From contig NZ_CP009438.1 in the NCBI RefSeq assembly GCF_000761215.1, positions 7,358,501 through 7,422,500 of the forward strand: 64,000 nucleotides of DNA. The letters run 5' to 3'. Shown here in pieces: positions 8,614 to 16,352 of the stretch (positions are counted from its first letter, which is position 1; each line of letters starts with the position of its first letter). Both the position numbers and the translations under genes were made by a program. The notes under the pieces are model-generated. The model ran no database searches. It was not told where the DNA came from and saw only the letters and a list, made by a program, of their open reading frames with translations. Source of the stretch: Streptomyces glaucescens. Lineage in GTDB: Bacteria; Actinomycetota; Actinomycetes; Streptomycetales; Streptomycetaceae.

Positions 8614-8967
8614 TCAGGAGAAGACGACGGAGCGCAGGAGCAGGCGGTCGGATGCGCCGGTGCCGGGGGGCAGGGTGTAGTAGGTGTCGCCTTCGCAGTC
8701 GGCGTCGAGAAAGACGGTGGCGGTGGCGTCCGTGCGGTTCTGGGGTGCCCTCGAGGCCGCGCCGGGGGCGGAGCCCGGGGCGGGAAGGTTGGTGCACTCG
8801 CCGCTGGCGGGGTTGTTCAGGAAGCCGACGGCTTCGTACCCCTCGGCGGTGGTGTAGGTGTAGCGGAACTGCCCGGTGGCCGCGGAGGCCGAGCCGGGCA
8901 TGGCCACCAGGAGGAGGAAGGCGCTGGAGGCGGCGCCGACGGCTGCCGTGATCGAGCTACGGGACAC
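8614..8967 (-). CDS. Small secreted protein
   Basis: 117 aa from GTG at 8967, preceded by GGAAAGAGAG. The first ~30 residues form a Sec signal peptide (hydrophobic AVGAASSAFLLLVAMPG, cleavage after SASA). The mature ~88 residues carry two cysteines (GECTNLP and DADCEGD) that probably pair. The NRTDATATVFLDADCEGD pattern resembles small beta-rich exported streptomycete proteins related in style to the I36/crystallin fold. Role unknown. Confidence 0.75.
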   Translation of the reverse strand: MSRSSITAAVGAASSAFLLLVAMPGSASAATGQFRYTYTTAEGYEAVGFLNNPASGECTNLPAPGSAPGAASRAPQNRTDATATVFLDADCEGDTYYTLPPGTGASDRLLLRSVVFS

Positions 8968-9526
8968 AATGCTCTCTTTCCGTTGGGATGCTTGTGTGGT
9001 CAGTGCCAGCGATGCCCCTGAGTGAGGCGGGATAGTCGCTTTGTCCCTCGGACGGGCAAGCGGTACTCCGTTCCTCTCAACCTGTTCACCTGTACCTGCC
9101 AAACAGGCCCGGGTCAGACGCTGTTTGCCTGCGGGGTTGAAGCGAACGCTGTCGATGGCTGGTGGAGCCGTTGGGTGCAGTGGTGCAGTGGTGCAGTGGT
9201 GCAGTGGTGCAGTGGGAGGGCCCGGCCCGGAATCGGCGGTCAGGCCACGGCCCGGTGGCGGAGGCCAGACGCGTCGTCCGCGCCAGCCTGCCTGCCGAGG
9301 TTGTGCCCCATGAGCAGCGCGTCGCTGCCCTCGTCGGACATCTCGTTCAGGCCAGCGGTCGACCCCAGGGATGCCTCGACACTTTCATCGGCGGCAGTGT
9401 GAACAAGTACCGATGCTGGAGGGGGCTCGGATGGTCGGTCGCACGGACGGATGCACAGAAATTGCGCTGATCCGGAGCAGCGCGTCGGATGGGAGTGGAG
9501 CATCCCCGTACTCTTATGGAGAGGTC
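8968..9526. other. Intergenic region between two small secreted-protein genes
   Basis: No supported gene. It holds the upstream region of the minus-strand secreted gene, the 8-bp tandem repeat at 9176-9215, and the leader of the gene at 9527. Confidence 0.4.
9176..9215. repeat. 8-bp tandem repeat, five copies
   Basis: Five exact head-to-tail copies of TGCAGTGG. A unit of eight is not a codon multiple and no gene spans it, so it is a simple slippage repeat that may vary between isolates. Confidence 0.85.
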
Positions 9527-9811
9527 ATGCCTAGGATCCGTTCTGCCACCGTCGTGACCATGCTGGCTGCGGGCCTGCTGCTCGCCGCAGGCGGCACCGC
9601 AGCCGCTCAAGCCTTCGACATCGACAGCACTGACATCACCACGGACAAGCCCGCGATCGTCCAGGACGTCGCTGAGACCTCCACCGTGGAAGACATCCAA
9701 GTCGGCCTCGTGAACGTTCAGGATGTCGCCAACGCGAACCAGGTCAACGCTCTCAACCAGAACCAGATCAATCCTGTCAGCGCCGAGAATGCCAACGTCG
9801 GTTGGGATTAG
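9527..9811 (+). CDS. Small secreted Asn/Gln-rich protein
   Basis: 94 aa from ATG at 9527, just after GGAGAGG. Residues 1-29 form a signal peptide (RIRSATVVTMLAAGLLLAAGG, cleavage near AAAQA). The mature part of ~65 residues is acidic and then rich in Val, Asn and Gln (VQDVANANQVNALNQNQINP) and lacks cysteine, a composition like surface-fibre proteins. Rodlin/chaplin-like roles are only a guess, since no family signature was recognised. Confidence 0.65.
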   Translation: MPRIRSATVVTMLAAGLLLAAGGTAAAQAFDIDSTDITTDKPAIVQDVAETSTVEDIQVGLVNVQDVANANQVNALNQNQINPVSAENANVGWD

Positions 9812-10304
9812 GGCGGGTTCGAAGCTTCATTCGCCAACAACGTGCTCGACTGAGGACGTCCTGTCGATCGAATGTCGATCCCTGGCCAGAGGAGTCGGCA
9901 GCTGAGACCGAGTCGGTTCCGGAGCCGGAGTCGGCCAAGCAGCCCGTCGCGGCCGCCATGGTCGTCAAGCCGCGCCCCCCGACCTGTCCCGGGTCCGCGT
10001 CCACCAGCCTCTCCACGGCGCAAGGGCGGCGTGTCCAGGGTCCCCCGACCGAAGGCGGTCGCCGGGGGCGGCGGCGCGACACGACGTGCTGAACACTGTG
10101 GAACGGGACGCCGGCCACGCCCAGCGGTGCCGCCCCGACACCGCACACCGTAAAAGCCCCGACGGGGCCGCGGCAGACGATGCACTGCGCTGCACCCGTC
10201 GGGGCTTCGGTGACGACGCCCGGCGATCCCTACGCCGCCGTCGTCGCTGTGTGCGCCGGCCACGGCGCTTCCGGGATGGTGCTCCCAGGTGTGGGATCCG
10301 AGGG
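9812..10304. other. Intergenic, no supported gene
   Basis: Long antisense frames here lack any motif. The only clear structure is the hairpin at 10154-10207. Confidence 0.4.
10154..10207. terminator. 13-bp stem hairpin downstream of I36-like gene
   Basis: Perfect 13-bp arms (10154-10166 and 10195-10207) flank a 28-base loop. It lies ~100 bases beyond the stop of the minus-strand secreted gene and probably ends its transcript, although the loop is large for a classical terminator. Confidence 0.55.
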
Positions 10305-10739
10305 TTACCGCGTACCGGAGACGAACTTCAGCGAGGAGTACTTGTCGTCGTACCAGCCGCTTTCCTGGTTCTCGTCGTTCGTGAAGTCGAATGTCTCCCC
10401 CGGGAATACGGTCAGTGGCACGCCCCAGTAGTTGTAGTTGGGGTACAGCCGGACCGTATAGCTGGAGTTGTTGTACACGCTGCTTGTCCTGTCGTTCATG
10501 TTGTAGGTGCCGCCCAGGTTGGCCACGTCCTGGTTCGTCACCAGCACCTTCCAGTCCGGCGTGTCCCTGTTGAGGTGGAAGTGCTCGTACAGGCACACAT
10601 ACCCCGACGGGCAGATCTCCCTTCCGGAGCCCTGCCTGACGTAGGTCTCCGCCAGCGGTGCGGCAGAGGCAGGAGCCACCAAGCCGCCCGTCAGCGCGAG
10701 CAGGCCAGCCGCAGCCGTGAGAACAGCAGAACCGTTCAC
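10305..10739 (-). CDS. Secreted peptidase-inhibitor family I36-like protein
   Basis: 144 aa from GTG at 10739 with AGGAAAAG seven bases upstream. A signal peptide covers residues ~1-27 (cleavage near APASAA). The mature domain has the I36/beta-gamma-crystallin pattern seen in Streptomyces metalloproteinase inhibitors: CPSGYVCLYEHFHLN with two cysteines, then NMNDRTSSVYNNSSYTVRLY, NYWGVPLTVFPGE and the closing YDDKYSSLKFV. Likely an exported small inhibitor or stress protein. An AT-rich stretch around 10880-10920 is the probable promoter region. Confidence 0.8.
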   Translation of the reverse strand: MNGSAVLTAAAGLLALTGGLVAPASAAPLAETYVRQGSGREICPSGYVCLYEHFHLNRDTPDWKVLVTNQDVANLGGTYNMNDRTSSVYNNSSYTVRLYPNYNYWGVPLTVFPGETFDFTNDENQESGWYDDKYSSLKFVSGTR

Positions 10740-11546
10740 GTTCTTTTCCTTTCACGGGAGTGGAATCCCGCGCGCAACCCCAGAGAAAGGTTCTCTGCGC
10801 GCGAGGATTACTCTCCATATTCCCTGGCCCGTTCACAGGAAATCGGCATCCCGGTTATCGAAGGAAGCATGGGAGAGCGAACGAGAGGCGTGAATGTAAA
10901 TCGTACAAATAACGGTGTTTCACCGCTGTGCCCCCGGATCCGCGGGTCGTACGCGGCCCTCAGTGTCCATAAGGCGCAACGCGCTCCTTCCTGCGCGCTG
11001 GCAATGCCGGGCCGGACCGAGGAGGCCGAGACCGAAGCGCGCTGCAGCTCACCGCCGGCCAAGACGAGAGCACCTTAGTTTGGGGACCGACAGTGTCGGC
11101 GGCGAGCCTGCTTGGAGGCACGCACAAGTCGTCTCGGTGGCAAGGGCTGTTACGGCTGGGCAAACGGCACGCTGCCCGGGGATTCATGCTGGCAGCAGTT
11201 GGCGATGGATCACTTGGGCATCAGCGCGCAGCATCTCCAGCGCGCCGCTGACCTACGGCGGAGTGCGCGCCGTCGAGGTCAAGGGCAGCAAGGGGGGCGC
11301 CGCCCCGCCGTGGCATCCGACAGGACCGCCGCCGTCCGGACGCGTCGACCCGGCAACGAGCCCGGTAACCCGCGCTTTGACACACCCTCGACGTAGGCGT
11401 GCGCTGGACAGCCCACGGCACATGCGTTCCGGGCGGCGCGCCTGAACCGTCGGCCACCGGCACCCACCATGCAGGGAAGAGGCGCTTCACCCCGAGCGAG
11501 AGCGCGAACGACGCAGGTCACCATCGCACCACCCCGCCCATCATGA
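10740..11546. other. 807 bases without a recognised gene
   Basis: Contains an AT-rich segment at ~10880-10920 likely serving the minus-strand I36 gene. Open frames further on (for example 11112-11396) show no recognisable domain. Confidence 0.4.
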
Positions 11547-11894
11547 AACCGCGAGGAAAGGGACGACAACACCAACACGCTCGGCGAGAAGTGGAAGTTC
11601 ACGGCGTCCCAGGACGGCACCTACACGATCACCAACGCCCAGTCGGGCCGCGAGCTGGTCACCGCCGGCTCAGGCCTGGCTTACCAGAAGGTCGTCCTCT
11701 CCGGTCCCACCCACGCCACCGGTCAGAGGTGGCGCCTGCAGTCCTCGGACCTGTTCGGCAGCTTCAGCCTTCACCCGGCCGACGACCCGTCGGTGGCCGT
11801 CGCCCCGCTCAACAACACGAACCTGTTCCTGTACCTGTTGCCCTTCCAGCAGTACCTCACCCAGTACTTCAAGATCGTCGAGAGGAACTCCTGA
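11547..11894 (+). pseudogene. Ricin-B-lectin-like C-terminal fragment
   Basis: The frame is open from just after an in-frame stop at 11544 to TGA at 11892-11894 and has no start codon. It encodes GEKWKFTASQDGTYTITNAQ, SGRELVTAG, QRWRLQSSD and FSLHPADD, typical of a RICIN-type trefoil lectin repeat on secreted enzymes. The catalytic part and signal peptide are missing. A nearby ATG at 11543 is in another frame. Confidence 0.55.
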
Positions 11895-11959
11895 CCGGCC
11901 CTGGCGCACCGGCCCGGCGTCGGTGCGGCCAGGCATGGCAGTAGGGTTCAAGCGCCGGG

Positions 11960-12085
11960 GATGAAACGTTCGTAGACGGTTTTCCACGGCCCGTAGCGTG
12001 CACCGGCCGGTCCATTCGCGGCGAAACCGGCAACGGCTCGATCACTGCCCACGATGCATCAGTCAGCTCATGACGACGCACCACG
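11960..12085 (-). pseudogene. IS5-family transposase N-terminal remnant
   Basis: On the minus strand the DNA encodes RRHELTDASWAVIEPL and, after an internal deletion, RYGPWKTVYERF, both hallmarks of the N-terminal domain of IS5-family transposases. The intervening ~30 residues and the catalytic core are lost. Confidence 0.7.
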
Positions 12086-12121
12086 AACAGACCAACGGCA
12101 CTGCCCTTCTGCGGACACGAT

Positions 12122-12523
12122 TTAGTACGGGAGCCCGCTGGCGAAGCGGACGAAGCCGGCGATTCGCGGGTTGAACGTGAGCTCGCACTGCCCGCCGAGC
12201 GCAGAGCGTACGCCCGCTGCCACATCAGCGTCCGGCTCGCCGAACACCTCGAACCGCTCCACCTGGCAGTGCTTCATCACATCTTGGATGTACGGGTCCG
12301 CCAGCTTCCAGTGACGGCGGACCGCTTCGGAGTCTTCGTAGACCTGGAAGCTGTGGGCGAGCATCCGCTCTTCGTCCACGAAGGTCTCCACCATCAGCTG
12401 CGGCCCGTGCTGCTCTGCGAACGCGACTGCCCTGGTGATGGCATCGCGAAAGCTTTCCAGGTGACCGTCGGTGATACGCATGGTGTTCCGGAACAGGAGA
12501 AGCGTCGATTCGTTGGTGGTCAT
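12122..12523 (-). CDS. Putative antibiotic-biosynthesis-type monooxygenase (ABM fold)
   Basis: 133 aa from ATG at 12523, with GAGGG eight bases upstream. The pattern LLFRNTMRITDGHLESFRDAITRAVAFAEQHGPQLMVETFVDEER..AHSFQVYEDSEAVRRHW matches the dimeric ferredoxin-like ABM/YgiN group: a short beta strand, a helix, then the VYxDxEAVxxHW segment. The C-terminal ~45 residues extend past the minimal domain. The group includes quinol monooxygenases linked to redox stress. A SoxR-like palindrome directly upstream supports induction by redox-cycling compounds (inference). Confidence 0.72.
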   Translation of the reverse strand: MTTNESTLLLFRNTMRITDGHLESFRDAITRAVAFAEQHGPQLMVETFVDEERMLAHSFQVYEDSEAVRRHWKLADPYIQDVMKHCQVERFEVFGEPDADVAAGVRSALGGQCELTFNPRIAGFVRFASGLPY

Positions 12524-12538
12524 GCCTCAACCCTCGTC

Positions 12539-12556
12539 CCTCAATCTAGGTTGAGG
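12539..12556 (-). promoter_or_regulatory. SoxR-box-like operator
   Basis: The palindrome CCTCAATCTAGGTTGAGG has the CCTCAA-N6-TTGAGG arms of the actinobacterial SoxR box. On the minus strand TTGACC adjoins it, as the -35 element does in MerR-family promoters. It ends 15 bases before the monooxygenase start. No soxR gene is in the window, so the regulator would act in trans. Confidence 0.65.
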
Positions 12557-13227
12557 TCAAGTCCGAATCCCCGGCCACTCTGCCAGACCACTGTCGCGCT
12601 GACGGAGCGTGAGCGGGACATCGGTGCCACCCCCTATGAGACGCCTTCTCCGGGACTGTTCGGGGCTCAAGCAGGGGGCATAAGGGCTGACGCCCCGTTC
12701 TCCTGGCGCTTCGCCGCGCGCGGTGGCCGGCGGCGCGTCGTGCGGCCAGTCGGTTCGGCGCATTCGTCGTGGCCGCGTTGTTTCGACCAGTCCGGCGGCA
12801 CGCAGCATCACGAAGTGGTGCCTCTTCGCGGCCCGGCCGACCGGCACGTCGGCTGGACTCCTGACGAGATCGGCACCCGTGCCGTGCCGGTCACCGAGCT
12901 GGGGTGGTTCGGCGTAGGCGGCCGGACCCCTGCGACCCGCAGCCCGGCGGCCCCCGGGCGCTGGGGCTGGCCCGGCAGCCCGCTCGTCCGCATCTGGGGA
13001 CGCGGCGCCTCGGAGAGGCACGCGAGCGCCGTCTACTCGCTGCCGGACACCGGCTGGCCCACGGCCATGTCTGCGTGGACGATCCCTGGCAGGTGGGCTA
13101 TCACCCGGCCGGGGGCGCGGGAACGCCTCATCCTTCTCTTCGCTGGGCTTGATCGTCCTCCCTTCCACGATGAACACGGTCTGGATGGTCGAAGCCGGTC
13201 ACCTGTCCGGCCATGAACGCCTCTACC
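12557..13227. other. 671 bases without a supported gene
   Basis: A minus-strand frame (12557-13177) contains HHFVMLRAAGLVET, slightly like an ArsR recognition helix, but the surroundings are proline/arginine-rich and unlike a domain. No start or motif could be supported. Confidence 0.35.
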
Positions 13228-13734
13228 TCAGTGCGGCGGTCTGACATCGCGGCGATGGACCGCCGCGGTGCCGCCCAGTTCGTCGAGGAGATCGACGAGC
13301 ACCGCCCGCGTCACGTCGAAGGCCGTGCCGCGCGTTCCGTGGGCAGTCGCCTCGCCGGACCGCTTCCGCAGACGTGCCTCCAGTCTCTCGCGTGCGTGCC
13401 GTGCGGCGGTGACGGCTTGCCTGCCCTTGCCGGTCAGGGCGACATGGCGGACCCGGGCGTCGCGAGGGCTCGGCAGGCGTTCGACGTAGCCCAGCCGCTC
13501 GAGCTCCGCGACCACCTTGGATGCCCCTTGTTGCGTCATGTCGAGCTTCGCCGCCAGGTCGCTCACGGTCGGTCGCCCGTCGACGAGGTGCTGGAAGACG
13601 TATCCGTGCGACATCCGCAGGTCGCCGAAGCCCTGGGACGCCAGGTCGGCCTGGACCGCGGTGCCGGCCGCGAGGCCGACGAACAGGGCGAGGCTGCCGA
13701 TGTCGAGGGCAGAGGGTTCAACCGGTTCGCGCAT
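13228..13734 (-). CDS. MarR-family transcriptional regulator
   Basis: 168 aa from ATG at 13734, with GGGAGG eight bases upstream. The winged-helix core reads VSDLAAKLDMTQQGASKVVAELERLGYVER followed by the wing SPRDARVRHVALTGKGRQAV, typical of MarR. It is divergent from an NTF2-like gene, and two dyads lie between the two starts. Probably a self-repressor that also controls the neighbour; the ligand is unknown. Confidence 0.9.
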   Translation of the reverse strand: MREPVEPSALDIGSLALFVGLAAGTAVQADLASQGFGDLRMSHGYVFQHLVDGRPTVSDLAAKLDMTQQGASKVVAELERLGYVERLPSPRDARVRHVALTGKGRQAVTAARHARERLEARLRKRSGEATAHGTRGTAFDVTRAVLVDLLDELGGTAAVHRRDVRPPH

Positions 13735-13753
13735 GTTCTCAGCCTCCCTTTGA

Positions 13754-13779
13754 CAACCTTGGTTGTGCAACCATGGTTG
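13754..13779. promoter_or_regulatory. Twin palindromic operator for the MarR regulator
   Basis: Two adjacent dyads: CAACCTTGGTTG (13754-13765) and the perfect palindrome CAACCATGGTTG (13768-13779), with centres 14 bp apart. A consensus TTGACA at 13750-13755 overlaps the first. The second ends five bases before the plus-strand ATG. Occupancy by the adjacent MarR protein would block both genes. Confidence 0.75.
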
Positions 13780-13784
13780 TGCAT

Positions 13785-14198
13785 ATGACGCAGGCCGACC
13801 AGCACCCTCATGTCCGTACGGCTCTCCGCTACCACGAGGCGGTGGCCCGACTGGCTGCACCGGAGGAACTCGCGGAGTTCCTGCACCCGGACATGATCCA
13901 CTCCCAGTTGCCCAACGCCGTGTTCCCTGCCGGTGCCGAGCGCGATCTCGCGGAGACACTCGCCGCGTCCGCCCGGGCTCGCACGTTGCTCAGCGATCAG
14001 AGCTACGAGGTGATCAACGCGGTGGCCTGCGGCGACCAGGTCGCACTGGAGATCAGGTGGTCCGGCACGCTTGCCGTCGGCTTCGGCGACCTGCCGGAAG
14101 GCCACGTCATGCGCGCACACATCGCGGCCTTCCTCGAATTCCGTGACGGCAGGATCGTCGCTCAGCGCAACTACGACTGTTACGAGCCCCTCACCTGA
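13785..14198 (+). CDS. SnoaL/NTF2-like nuclear transport factor 2 family protein
   Basis: 137 aa from ATG at 13785. The fold pattern is HEAVARLAAPEELAEFLHPDMIH at the start, a central SYEVINAVACGDQVALEIRWSGTL and a closing AHIAAFLEFRDGRIVAQRNYDCY, the standard SnoaL-like cone. Members include polyketide cyclases and isomerases, but many small single-domain proteins are uncharacterised. There is little room for a ribosome site because the operator abuts the start, so a leaderless or very short transcript is possible. Confidence 0.82.
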   Translation: MTQADQHPHVRTALRYHEAVARLAAPEELAEFLHPDMIHSQLPNAVFPAGAERDLAETLAASARARTLLSDQSYEVINAVACGDQVALEIRWSGTLAVGFGDLPEGHVMRAHIAAFLEFRDGRIVAQRNYDCYEPLT

Positions 14199-14334
14199 CG
14201 CCAGCCGCGACACGCCCTGGCCGGCCGCCCCGGCCGACCCGCCCATCGACCCGGCCCAGGCCACGCTGGGGGGGGCGTGAACAGCGCGCCAAGAGTCGTG
14301 CATCGGCCCCCATCTCGGGCCGCCGGGAACCACC

Positions 14335-14592
14335 GTGCACAGTCACGGCCGGGACGAGATTCCCGGCACCGGCTACAGCGACCACGACCTGGTCATGTTC
14401 CTCAAGGGCGCTGGCGTGGCCGACCCGGAGGCCATCTGGGAGGTCCCGCGGTGTATGGAGTGGCGCGGAGGCCGTGCCCACGAGTTCGGCGCCGTTGACG
14501 TCCGAGCGGCGGGCAGCGGCCGGACAGGGCGGTCCAGCCTGGCCGCGGTGGCTACTGCCAGGGCTTCGGTAGCGCGAGCCGCGGGGCTCTGA
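14335..14592 (+). CDS. Hypothetical protein, possibly truncated
   Basis: 85 codons from GTG at 14335. The first ~50 residues (GTGYSDHDLVMFLKGAGVAD, PEAIWEVPRCMEWRGGRAHEF) look like real protein with a W-x-G-G-R-P/A-HE motif. The last 30 are alanine/arginine-rich and look like out-of-frame sequence, so the gene may be a 5' fragment of a longer one. Not recognised. Confidence 0.4.
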   Translation: MHSHGRDEIPGTGYSDHDLVMFLKGAGVADPEAIWEVPRCMEWRGGRAHEFGAVDVRAAGSGRTGRSSLAAVATARASVARAAGL

Positions 14593-15146
14593 GGCAGGCG
14601 GGCGGGTTGGTGAGGAACTTGACCTCCAGGCGGGCCCTGAGGGGGCGGGCGACGCCCTGAACGGCGCTCTGGCCTTTCGCGGGGGTCAGGCCGGCGCCAG
14701 TTGCGGGCTGCTGCCGAGCGGGCGACGGGTCGGGCGGTTGTCACGGGCGCGGGAACGTTGTCCCGGGTCACGACGCTGCCCCCTTGAGCAGAGGTATCGA
14801 GACAGCGGACACCTGTGGTGGTGTCGTCCGCGGGGGAGCGCGCCGCGCGGTCGGCGGTCCTGCTGCGGCTCTCTGCTGGGGCCGGTGTCGTGCCAGGGAG
14901 CACCGAGGGCCGACGGGGTCGTGGCCTCCCGATCCGCAGCAGCTGCTCACGGTACATGCCTCGTCCGGCACTGAGGCGGCAAATCGACTGAGGGTCGGCC
15001 GCCCACCGGGGGGCGGCGCCACGCCCGTCTCCTCCCAGCGAGCGCTCTCCCGAGTGGCCGGCTCAACCCAGTCGGCAAGGCGGGGACGACCGGCCGCGGC
15101 TGTCATGGCGCGAATCTGTGTTCCAACCGGGGACGGCCCCGTGCCC
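14593..15146. other. 554 bases without a supported gene
   Basis: Only GC-driven open frames are seen. The right end is the 3' side of the minus-strand glycosyltransferase operon; no clear terminator hairpin was found. Confidence 0.4.
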
Positions 15147-16352
15147 CTACCGCACCGGCATCCCACGAACTCCGCCGCTTCGCCGATAGAGGAAGCGGTC
15201 GACGCAGAGAAAGCGCAGGGCGAAAACCAGGACCAAGGTCGTCGCCGTGGCGGGGACCGGTGAGAGGCCGAGGCCGGAGACCAGAAGCACCGTGACGGGG
15301 AGAACGATCACCAGATCGGCATTGGCCAGGGCCGCGAAGCCCACAAACCTCGTCCGCGCGTTGAGACGCCGTCGGCCGCGGTACAGCACCTTGTCGATGA
15401 GTACGAAGTTCCATGCCATCCCGAACTGGTGGGCGATGGCGTTCGCGGCTGTGTAGTGCAGTGCTGTGTAGTGGGTGAGGGCCCACAGGACGGCGAGGTT
15501 CGGCAGGAATCCGGACAGGCCGATCAGGCCGAAGGCAATGGCGCGGCCGACTGCACCGCTGCTGCGGAGCCGGAAGAGGTGGTGCAGAAAGCGAAGCCCT
15601 TCCCCGAAAGTCGACTTGGACTCGCCGGCGTGACGCGCATGGAATTCGTAGGCCAGTTCGGTGATCATGCGCGGGCGGCAACGCACGATGAGTTCCAGAA
15701 GGATCTTGTACCCCAGGGGCCGTAGGGCATCGGCGTGCTGTGCCTGGTCCACTACTTCACGGCGGATGGCGAAGTATCCGCTCATCGGGTCGCTGACACC
15801 GCGGAGCGCTCTCGGGAAGAGGGCCTTGGCCAAGGAGGTTGACGCGCCGGAGACCAGGACCCGGTACCACGAGTCCAGACCGCGACGGCTACCACCGTCC
15901 GTGTAGCGGCTTGCGACGACGAGCTCCGCACCAGACCTCTCTCCTCGGTCGATGAGATCGGGCAGGAGTGAGGGCGGGTGCTGGAGGTCCGCATCCATCA
16001 CCACGATCCACCGGGACTCGGTCCGCATGATGCCCTCCATGACGGCGCCTCCCAGCCCTCCCACGCGGTCTGGCCTGTGGTACAGGGAGACGGGCAGAGG
16101 AATTCGTGCGGCGGCTTTCCGTATGCCCTCAGGAGTGTCATCCGTCGAATCGTCGACGAAGAGGACCGACGCGTCGTGCCCTTGCGGCAAGGCCGCGGAT
16201 ATCTGACTCAGCAGCTCGTCTATGTTGGCGGCCTCGTTGAAGGTCGGAATCACGATGGTGATCCCGCGGTCGACCGTGTGGGGTGTGGCTCCGCCTGCCG
16301 TGGCGGTGGCCTGCTCGGGGTCGGGATCCGGCAGTGACGAACTGGTGGTCAT
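15147..16352 (-). CDS. GT2 glycosyltransferase with GtrA domain (DPM1-like)
   Basis: 401 aa from ATG at 16352, five bases after GGGAGG; an ATG three bases earlier would sit too close. Residues ~30-250 are a DPM1-like GT2 domain: IVIPTFNEAANIDELL, LFVDDSTDDTPE, GLGGAVMEGI, MDADLQHPPSLLPDLI and DPMSGYFAIRREVV. The C-terminal ~130 residues are a GtrA domain of about four membrane helices. Such fusions transfer sugar (usually mannose) from a nucleotide donor to polyprenyl phosphate at the membrane. It overlaps the stop of the GT87 gene, forming a coupled operon. Confidence 0.9.
   Translation of the reverse strand: MTTSSSLPDPDPEQATATAGGATPHTVDRGITIVIPTFNEAANIDELLSQISAALPQGHDASVLFVDDSTDDTPEGIRKAAARIPLPVSLYHRPDRVGGLGGAVMEGIMRTESRWIVVMDADLQHPPSLLPDLIDRGERSGAELVVASRYTDGGSRRGLDSWYRVLVSGASTSLAKALFPRALRGVSDPMSGYFAIRREVVDQAQHADALRPLGYKILLELIVRCRPRMITELAYEFHARHAGESKSTFGEGLRFLHHLFRLRSSGAVGRAIAFGLIGLSGFLPNLAVLWALTHYTALHYTAANAIAHQFGMAWNFVLIDKVLYRGRRRLNARTRFVGFAALANADLVIVLPVTVLLVSGLGLSPVPATATTLVLVFALRFLCVDRFLYRRSGGVRGMPVR

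Noticed and set aside
9817..9830. GGTTCGAA-like sequence as a tRNA T-loop
   Set aside because: No matching acceptor, anticodon or D arm could be folded around it; no tRNA or rRNA was found in the window.
9808..10836. 342-codon minus-strand frame overlapping the I36-like gene
   Set aside because: Shadow of the true gene in another frame, with no signal peptide or domain.
12557..13177. Possible ArsR/MarR regulator on the minus strand (HHFVMLRAAGLVET)
   Set aside because: Only a 14-residue resemblance; the rest is proline/arginine-rich and lacks a winged-helix layout.
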